NCBI GenBank assembly: GCA_021464245.1
Contig: JADCRB010000043.1
Location: forward strand, 4,272,794-4,336,793
Length of the DNA stretch: 64,000 nt
Source of the DNA: Carallia brachiata
Lineage: Eukaryota; Streptophyta; Magnoliopsida; Malpighiales; Rhizophoraceae
Direction: 5' to 3'
The notes below the pieces were generated by a model, which was not told the origin of the DNA, did not search any database, and saw nothing but the letters and a program-made list of their open reading frames with translations. Made by a program: the position numbers and the translations under genes. Position 1 is the first letter of the stretch; the number at the start of each line of letters is the position of its first letter. Below, one piece after another: positions 57,180 through 64,000 of the stretch.

Positions 57180-57430
57180 CTGAGGGCATCATATGTGTTA
57201 TATCCATTTTTGAGGTCTCACCCAATAAGTTTAAGTTATAACCAACAGCTTTTGTATTCAAACTATATTATTCTCATATTTAATTATAATTTTTTATAAG
57301 AATACTAAATTGATCTTTTATTCATTCTTATAATTGAGCTTTTGTGTCAAAGAGTGCGTTAAAATTTAATATATAATTCATTCACGAGATTTCATTCAAT
57401 AGTTTAAAATTTTGAGTTTTTATATCATTC
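57180..57430 (+). mobile_element. Decayed TRIM remnant related to the 25673-25982 element
   Basis: The segment from 57357 (CGTTAAAATTTAATATATAA, then CATTCACGAGATTTCA) aligns by eye with the right LTR at 25907 (TGTTAAGTTTAATATATG, then TATTCTTGAGTCTCA). A similar LTR-like piece (TTTGAGGTCTCACCCAATAA) lies near 57210. Both are heavily diverged and no primer site is recognisable, so this is a tentative second copy of the same family. Confidence 0.4.
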
Positions 57431-58590
57431 TTGGAGGATTGCACGAATTGTTGACATTATTTAGCTATATCGTAGCGAGTCTCTAAAGATTGCAATATAT
57501 TATAACAACATGTGTAGATAACAGATGTCCATTCTTTTGGTCGATCGTACCACGTTTTGTGAATCTTGATCGCAATCCAGAATTTAGGAGAAATATCCTG
57601 TCTCCACTAAGTAACATAATGAAAACTGTTGTGAATCAAGCAAAGCGAAAACGATTTCACGTAAACAACATATAAGAACACATCCCGCGAGCATCGGTTA
57701 ATAATTAATTGGATCATGACCACAGAATGTGCGGTCGTTTGATCCAGTTATTTGTAACACAATTTTGCAGCCCAACGCAAATATGTCTACAATTGATTTC
57801 CTTCACGCATAAGTACGAAACTGCATATGTAATTTTAATTTTCACTTTTCATATTCTTAAGCGTAAAATTTTCCATACATGCTAATAGATGCTTTCTTAT
57901 ATCTAGTTTTATAAAGCTGACAACTTTAGGTTTTTTTTTGTCAGCGATAAAAAAGATTCATTATGGGCATGTCGCTCATCAAATTAGTAGGTTGAAGCAG
58001 AAATAATCTTCATTTGTCTAGCCTTATTCAACCACTCTCAAAGACAAACCCACCACTCAAATATTGTTAGGCTCAACGAACATTTTTTTTTTTTACCGAA
58101 CTGCGGTGTTAACGAATCATAAATCTACAACTGCGTTTCTGCATAATCCCATTTATTCAGGACAAGTAACAGTACAGAGACTCAAACTCAGGTGGTTTCG
58201 GAGAAATACGCACTAAATTATTATCAGATTATTACTTCGAATAGTTGACAAATTAAGGGTTTGATATTGGGAATTTCGCTCAACTTAATTGTCTTATTCA
58301 ATTCTATTCTTGGCATAATATGCTAGCTATATATGGTTTTTTTCTTTCATTGGCATGTTTATTGAATCATTAATTAAAACGTGAGATATTTGTTATATTT
58401 TATGTTAATTAATATCACAAATAAGTGAGAACAAAAAATTAAAGTGAAACTAAATTAAAATAAAAACTAACATAACAAATTTATGAGCCCCACGAAATAG
58501 GTGTAGTCTAAAGAAGCACAAATGCAAACAAAGATTTTTTAGTAATTTTAATTGGTTATATTATGAAAAATAAAAAATTAAAAAATTTTA

Positions 58591-60006
58591 GGGCCCGTTT
58601 GGAATGAATTTTATTTTCTATTTTCTGTTTATTTTTCACAAAAAAAATAGAAAACATGTTTGATATTAATTTTATTTTCTATTTTTTGTTGAAAAATTAA
58701 AAGTGTTTTTCAAAGAAAAAAATAAATTGGGAAAACGATAAAAACTAGCTTTCCGATTTTGTTTTTTACTTTTTTTTCTATACTTTCTCTCACAACATTT
58801 TCTCTCTCTATCCACCCTCTTTACCATATCTTTCTTTACTCTTCCTCTCTCCATCCCTCTATATTTTTTCTCTCACTACTCTTTCTCTCTCTACTCATTC
58901 TCTCTCTACTCATTCTCTCTCTACCATTTCTCTCCCTTTTCTATCTCTACCATTCTCTCTCTACCCTCTCTCTATTTTCTCTCTCTACTCATTCTCTCTC
59001 AACAATCTCTCATTTTGCTATCTCTACCATGCTCTCTCTACCCTCTCTCCCCTTTTTCTATCTCTATCATTCTCTCTCTACCCTCTCTCTTTCTTTTCTC
59101 TCTCTACTCATTCTTTCTCTACCCTCTTTCTCCTTTTTCTCTTTCTACCATGCTTTCTACTAATTTTCCTCTACCCACTCTCTCTCTCTCTCTCTCCTTT
59201 TTCTCCCTCAACCATTTTCTCTACTCATTCTCTCTATACGAGCTCTCTCTCTCATTTTTCTCTCTCTATCATTCTCTCTTCTTTTTGTTGCTCTATCATT
59301 CTCTCTACTCGTTCTCTCTCCGCCCTCTCTCTCTCTCTCTCTCTCTTTTCTCTTTACCATTTTCTGTCTACCCAGATTCTCTCTCCTTTCTATCTACCTA
59401 CATTCTCTTTCCTTTTTTTCGCTCTAATATTATCTCTCTACCATCTCTTTCTCCTTTTTCTCTCTCTATTCATTCTCTCTCTACCCAGACTCTCTCTCTT
59501 TTTTCTTGTTTTGCCATTCTCTCTACTCATTCTCTCTCTACCCTCTCTCTCTCATTTTTCTCTCTCTATCACTCTCTTTATTCTTTCTTTCTCTACCCTC
59601 TCTCTCTTTTCTCTCTCTGTCATTTTCTCTACTCATTCTCTCTCTACCCTCTCTCTCTCATTTTTCTCTCTCTACTATTTTGTTTACTCATTCTTTCTCA
59701 ACCCTTTCTCTTTATGTCATTCTCTCTACTCATTCTCTTTCTTCTCTCATTCTCTCTCCTTTTTCAGTCTCTATCATTCTCTCTACTCATTCTCTCTCTA
59801 CCCTCTCTCTCTCTCTCTCCCATTTTTCTCTCTATATTTATATTCTTTTTACCATTTCTCTCACTATCCTTTTTCTATCTATTTTTTATTCTTATAAAAA
59901 AATAAAAATTAATAATAATAAATACAAAAATTCAGCAAACAGTAAAAATAAAAAACAGAAAATAAAAAACAAAAATAAAAAATTGACAGCGTTTTCGAAC
60001 GGGCCC
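58591..60006. mobile_element. PIF/Harbinger-like non-autonomous element, 1416 bases, carrying a CT minisatellite
   Basis: The left end is GGGCCCGTTTGGAATG and the right end, reverse-complemented, is GGGCCCGTTCGAAAAC. It is flanked on both sides by the triplet TTA (58588-58590 and 60007-60009), the target preferred by PIF/Harbinger and Tourist-like elements. Subterminal sequence on both sides is rich in ATTTTCTATTTTCTG-like motifs and their complements. The centre (about 58780-59880) is almost wholly a tandem array of TCTCTCTAC-type units. No transposase is encoded. Confidence 0.75.
58780..59880 (+). repeat. CT-rich minisatellite inside the Harbinger-like element
   Basis: About 1.1 kb of pyrimidine-rich tandem sequence is built from variants of TCTCTCTACCCTCTCTCTC and TCTCTACTCATTCTCTCTC. 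The repeat lacks stop codons in several frames, so it yields long artificial serine/leucine frames on the + strand. It is not coding. Confidence 0.9.
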
Positions 60007-60631
60007 TTAATTAGTTACTTTTCGTCTGTGGTTAGTTGTAAGCCACGAGATTAAGTTAAATAAATTTTATTAAACTTATTTAATTTAAAATTATGCATGT
60101 GCTGTATTTTTTAAAAATAAATATTTGTGAATTGTAAGAAGCGGCCATCAAAGGATCGACCGCCAGGCTGGCCCGTTAAAGAGTACGTAGAGGGCGGTAA
60201 GAAAAGCACACGTCATCATATCATTCTTCAGATTGGATCTCCATGCCAGTCCGCGCACGGTTAAGATCTGCTGATCAGCCTCGCTTGATCGTAGCAGATG
60301 CACTTCTTCTCTTTCCTTGTCTGAGTTGCAGACTCATCTTATATGGGAAAATCCCGTTACATGAACAAAGAAAAATGTACATAAGAACGTCAGAATAACT
60401 TACATGTAGATTACACAGTTAAAAAAATCTTCTTTTTTTTTTTTTTTTTAATTTGAAAATTCTCGCTAAGAACAATTGATATGATGTGTAATAAGTATAC
60501 TAAATAAAATGTGCAATAAATCGAAAATAAAGTGCAATGAATGTGAAATTTATTTCTTTAATTCATTTTTATAATGTGATATGTATTTGTTAGGTTAAAA
60601 AACCCTTCTTAAATGTATGGAACCACCACCC

Positions 60632-60720
60632 GAAATGACAGTCTGGTAGTTACTCAACGTATCTCCTCCTGCTACGATCCAGGTTCGAGTCCCGACACTA
60701 GATTTCACCTATCCCGATTT
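60632..60720 (+). repeat. Repeat with RNA polymerase III box B, possible SINE head
   Basis: GGTTCGAGTCC (60682-60692) is a perfect box B. TGGTAGTTACTC at 60644 is an A-box-like motif about 38 bases upstream, the spacing found in tRNA genes and tRNA-derived SINEs. The segment does not fold into a convincing tRNA cloverleaf by eye, so I call it SINE-like rather than a tRNA gene. The element's 3' end is not defined. Confidence 0.4.
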
Positions 60721-60931
60721 CTTTAAATTATACTAGAGCGTGGTTGATGGTTTAATACTCGTTAACATTGGGTTAGACATGAGGGAAGCCCATTAGATTA
60801 AATAGTACTCGGGTGAAGAGTCTGTCTCTTATAAGTGGTCGAACGAGACTCAAATAAATAAGAATTACTTTGATCTCGGCCTATAGATTCAAATACCATC
60901 GTATTATCAGTCGATCGTTTTTTACTATTAG

Positions 60932-60967
<36 letters not shown>

Positions 60968-60992
60968 GTGTGCGCGCGCGCGCGCGTGTGTG
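60932..60992. repeat. 61-base perfect alternating purine-pyrimidine tract
   Basis: The tract runs from (AT)n through TGTATGTATGTGTGTG to (GC)n and back to TGTGTG with no break in purine-pyrimidine alternation. The CG core (about 60971-60986) is the best Z-DNA-forming type of sequence, and the AT part favours cruciform extrusion. It is a compound microsatellite, likely unstable in length. Confidence 0.85.
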
Positions 60993-61935
60993 GAACCCGC
61001 AACACGGCATCACCTCTTGTCTCCTTATGCTATTTTTTTCTTTTTTTTTCTCCGATATATATGTCTATTTTTTTTTATGTCCACCAATATTTTCCATATA
61101 TCGGGGTCCTGATTAGATTTAAAGCTCAATAATTTTTGCTGGAGCAGCCAAGCTTTTGGTTTTTCTTTTTTAATGTAAATTTTTGCGTGTGCTTCAGTCT
61201 GGAATTCGACCATGATTAATTTAACCCAATACCTAAAAGTTTCTATTTAAGTTATTTTGTGTACTTATTCTATATAGTTTGGCGGACACCATTCGCCTTA
61301 CTATATGTTCCATATCTCGTTTAATCGAGAAAGGTAATCGGTGTCATCGGCAAAAAGAGTTTAATACCTACAGATGAATCCCAAATTTTTTTTAACGGTT
61401 CTGTTATGTGGACAGAGAAATACTTAGGCATGATGGAAAAGAAAGAATCATAATTTTTTTACACATTTTGCATAATTTATTGCACATGATATATTTTTTT
61501 CAAAAAATTTACCCACAAACCTCTATGCACATCAAAAATTTTGAAAGAATATATTATATAGACATATAATATTATATACATTAAAAAAAAAGAAAAAAGT
61601 ATATGAACATCCAATATATCATGTTCATGTAATAAAAAGAAAGTGTTGTGTGTTCATGTACATATGACGGGATATTTAACAAATTATAAATGAAAATATA
61701 TAATACAATTATTCGAGCAAAAGATTTGTATTGATATAGGGCCAGAACCCTTTTTTATTATTTTTAAGGAAATTTATCAATAGCGATAAAAGCACTATTC
61801 TGCTGAACATCTAATACAAGAGAAGCCTTAAAATGCCACAAAGACAACAATTTAGACTCAAAATCAAGTGTTTGCTGCTACCGACTGCTTCCTACCAATC
61901 ACAAAAGGAGAAGAATCAATGCAATAGTTAAAGGG

Positions 61936-63891
61936 TTAAAGGGCCGGGAAGAGCTTATTAAGCATGCAGGGTAGTCCATAGAATTCATCATTCCTAGCAT
62001 CTGAATTGTATAAACTGAACTTCTCCCACCAGTTCAGGCCACAGTCTTTTCTCGTCTCTTCGTTCTCTCGCCAAAGGGTTAAATCCAAGAACAATGCAAC
62101 CGAAGCAGTCACGGTTGTATGAGACGTGAATATGACAGTGACTACATCATGAAACTGCATTTGATTGATCCAAAAAAGTCACATAAAAAAAAAGGCCAAC
62201 GGCACTCACAGTTTAACAGATACTGATAAGCTAATGCTAAGACATGTAAGAGCCAGTTCTAGAATCTCACCCATCGGCCATGTTCGGAATTGGAACCCAG
62301 ATGAAAATATTCTCTGAAGTAATGTGGCACGGAAAGGCCCATAAAGAAAGAGAAGCCCAGTATGAACTTTGTCCTAAAGCTGTTGAGGTTGCAGAATTGG
62401 AGAAAACCAAGACCTGCAGAAGCTGATTTCAAATTCATAGGCAACAGTCAGGAGTCATATCTTCTCTGTAATTTGTCTACAGAAATAGTGGTCAAATTAC
62501 AGGATGTAATTTGAAAGGGGAGTCTTTGGGAAAAGGTGAGGTTATGTAATTGTCATTGTGACCTGGAAGTTACATGTTAGAACATTTACCAGATCAATTA
62601 GTGTGAAAGTCTAATGATTTGAAATCTTTTTTTATGTTAGTCCAATGGTTAAAAAAATCCAAAAAAAAAAAAAAGGGCACCTTCTTTTCCTTGAACGTAT
62701 TTCTAACTGTGTTATGGACAAGTAGAAGGTTTACTTACAGACATATCCAAATAACACACAGTACATTGCTGCCATAATTGGGAGAGGAATGGAAGCGAAA
62801 AAGGCCCCGAATTTTCCTGGTCAAGCAAATAATAACCATCATAAAAAGACAAAAGAGAGAGAGAAACGCCATAACCAGAAGAAATGGCTGTTAAGGTAAA
62901 ATGAATTGTTATAAAAACTGTTAAGAATACTTTTTCCGGTCCAGCATCCAACCATGGCAGGTCAGGTGCATGAAGGTTTTCGTTTAAGAGCAGAACCGTA
63001 GCTGATGAGTTTTTATCTACCATACAATCTTCAATCAATCAAGCTTAAGACGGGATCATAATAATTTTCACATTGGAATTAAAAGTACGGTCTTACCAAA
63101 TACAGAGAAGAAAATCATAAATCCAGCTGATACTTGAATAACTCTTCGGCTTCCAACTTTTGTCAATGCCAGCAGACCTGCATTTTCCCTACACAAATAG
63201 CAAAAATATAAGTTATGAAGCGGAATAAGAGCATTTCTTGGAGTTTTCCAAGCCAAGTCTGCTTAATAATACAAATTCATAATCATTTTCAACCCGTTAA
63301 ACATTACTAATCATAAATAATCGCTGAAGAGCTTCAGCAAGCGCTGACTCAATTCGGGGATGGATAAAGTTTGTGTTCACAAATTTAGGTCTATGTTCCT
63401 TACACTGATGCAGTAAAGCCACAAACGCAACCAAAAATGCCATTGAGCAAAACACCAATTCCCTGTAAATACACATATATCAACTTAAAATTTGAAAGTA
63501 TCGGATCAAGAATATCATGAGTGAACATCACGTAATAGCAATCCTACCAGCCAGCCAGTGCCACGGCTGATCACTGAAGGTGGCACAGGAGTGGCACTTC
63601 CATACCTTGCTGTTGCAAAATAGGTGCCAGTGGACTGCAATTAGCGAAAGTATGATAATTTAGATCAGTTGTGCACTAGCCATTTAGAAGATTTAATGGC
63701 GAATCTAGCATTTCATAAATCGTGTGCTGGTCTTTTACTGGAATAGAAAATCATGCTTAAATACAAAATTGGTTACCACAGTAAAGCAATGTACCTCAAA
63801 TAGAGAAACCAAGGAAGCAGCCATCATTGCAAAAGCATCTCCAGCTTTAAATGTCGGACTGCCCCATTGAAATGGGTAAGGAACAAATATC
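61936..63891 (-). CDS. Nucleobase-ascorbate transporter (NAT) family protein, C-terminal part, truncated by the window edge
   Basis: Seven exons are visible in coding order: 63891-63795, 63634-63548, 63462-63404, 63188-63097, 62816-62739, 62422-62271, 62154-61936 (stop TAA 61938-61936). Phases agree across all joins. The first visible codon is split with an upstream exon beyond 63891 that I cannot find before 64000. The protein reads FVPYPFQWGSPTFKAGDAFAMM, then ...ARYGSATPVPPSVISRG, then the family signature ENAGLLALTK (pattern [QEP]-N-x-G-x4-T-[RKG]). Transmembrane stretches FASIPLPIMAAMYC and FLQFCNLNSFRTKFILGFS follow, and a basic tail ends NKLFPAL. NAT (NCS2/UraA-type) proteins are about 530-residue transporters with 12-14 membrane segments; plant members carry purines or uracil, and a few carry ascorbate. 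Roughly 280 N-terminal residues are missing. The substrate cannot be told from this portion. Confidence 0.93.
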
Positions 63892-64000
63892 CTGCGATGT
63901 TGTTGAACAACAGGGGATGATAGTACTATTAGACAAATACTACTTGGCATAGTCAATGTTTAGGCTAAGTGAATTCACCGATAGAAAGAGTGGCTTAAAC
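63892..64000. other. Partial intron of the NAT gene at the window end
   Basis: This is the 5' continuation of the NAT gene on the - strand. No exon ending in the phase needed to join 63891 (a codon split after two bases, expected TG for Trp) is apparent in these 109 bases, so they are taken as intron. Confidence 0.5.

Larger units (their letters stand above)
49427..61935. other. 12.5 kb gene-poor, transposon-rich intergenic region
   Basis: No gene is supported between the SOFL start and the NAT stop. Recognisable content: a SINE-like piece (about 49740-49835), a hAT-like element (51169-52071), a second hAT-like element (54189-54997), an AAAG microsatellite (56285-56319), a decayed TRIM (about 57180-57430), a Harbinger-like element with a CT minisatellite (58591-60006), a B-box-bearing repeat (about 60632-60720) and an alternating purine-pyrimidine tract (60932-60992). 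The remaining AT-rich sequence shows only short random frames. Confidence 0.65.

Noticed and set aside
59015..60054. Long overlapping + strand open frames (up to 296 codons) rich in Ser, Leu and Phe
   Set aside because: They are translations of the CT minisatellite. The same low-complexity pattern is open in more than one frame, which shows repeat structure rather than coding.
60640..60720. tRNA gene
   Set aside because: Box B is perfect, but I could not pair an acceptor stem or anticodon arm, so it is listed as a SINE-like repeat only.

Overview
This window is nuclear DNA of a flowering plant, almost certainly a core eudicot. The evidence is AT-rich intergenic sequence, short exons in long AT-rich introns with GT-AG borders (plus a few GC-AG), several plant-only gene families, and small plant transposons. 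I cannot name the species from sequence alone. There is no bacterial, viral, organellar or CRISPR content.

Six protein genes can be supported. (1) 2443-2955 (+): an intronless gene for a plant-specific uncharacterised protein of 170 residues. (2) 6986-13564 (+): a 14-exon serine carboxypeptidase-like (SCPL) gene of the acyltransferase-like clade, 466 residues, complete triad. (3) 14975-37531 (-): a 34-exon P2A-type Ca2+/Mn2+ pump orthologous to Arabidopsis ECA3, 1001 residues. Every exon was placed by hand and the phases close exactly. (4) 39083-44633 (+): an 11-exon UTP4/cirhin WD40 gene of the small-subunit processome, 822 residues. (5) 48284-49426 (-): a SOB FIVE-LIKE (SOFL) gene; its first exon is firm and its 3' part tentative. 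(6) 61936 to beyond about 63891 (-): the 3' seven exons of a nucleobase-ascorbate transporter (NAT) gene cut by the window edge.

Layout: 1-7 kb holds gene 1 among AT-rich repeats. Genes 2 and 3 are convergent (1.4 kb between stops). Genes 3 and 4 are divergent and share a 1.55 kb intergenic region with a cluster of TGGGCC/T (site II) motifs, a palindromic bZIP-type site, two telo-box motifs and a small inverted-repeat element. From 44.6 to 48.3 kb and from 49.4 to 61.9 kb I see no convincing genes. These stretches hold non-autonomous DNA transposons, several with recognisable target duplications: a hAT-like element at 51169-52071, a second hAT-like element at 54189-54997, a PIF/Harbinger-like element at 58591-60006 carrying a CT minisatellite, and inverted-repeat MITEs at 1451-1918 and 46711-47028. 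Two TRIM retrotransposons sit in ECA3 introns (25673-25982 and 28506-29059).

The genes do not form a pathway. They are ordinary housekeeping or specialised-metabolism loci that happen to be adjacent. I found no convincing new multi-gene system. The points most worth checking are three GC-AG introns in three genes, an 18-base micro-exon in ECA3, very small 3' exons in the SOFL gene, recurrent poly(T)-poly(G) tracts in ECA3 introns (one with 33 consecutive G), the promoter motif cluster between ECA3 and UTP4, and the minisatellite-bearing Harbinger-like element.
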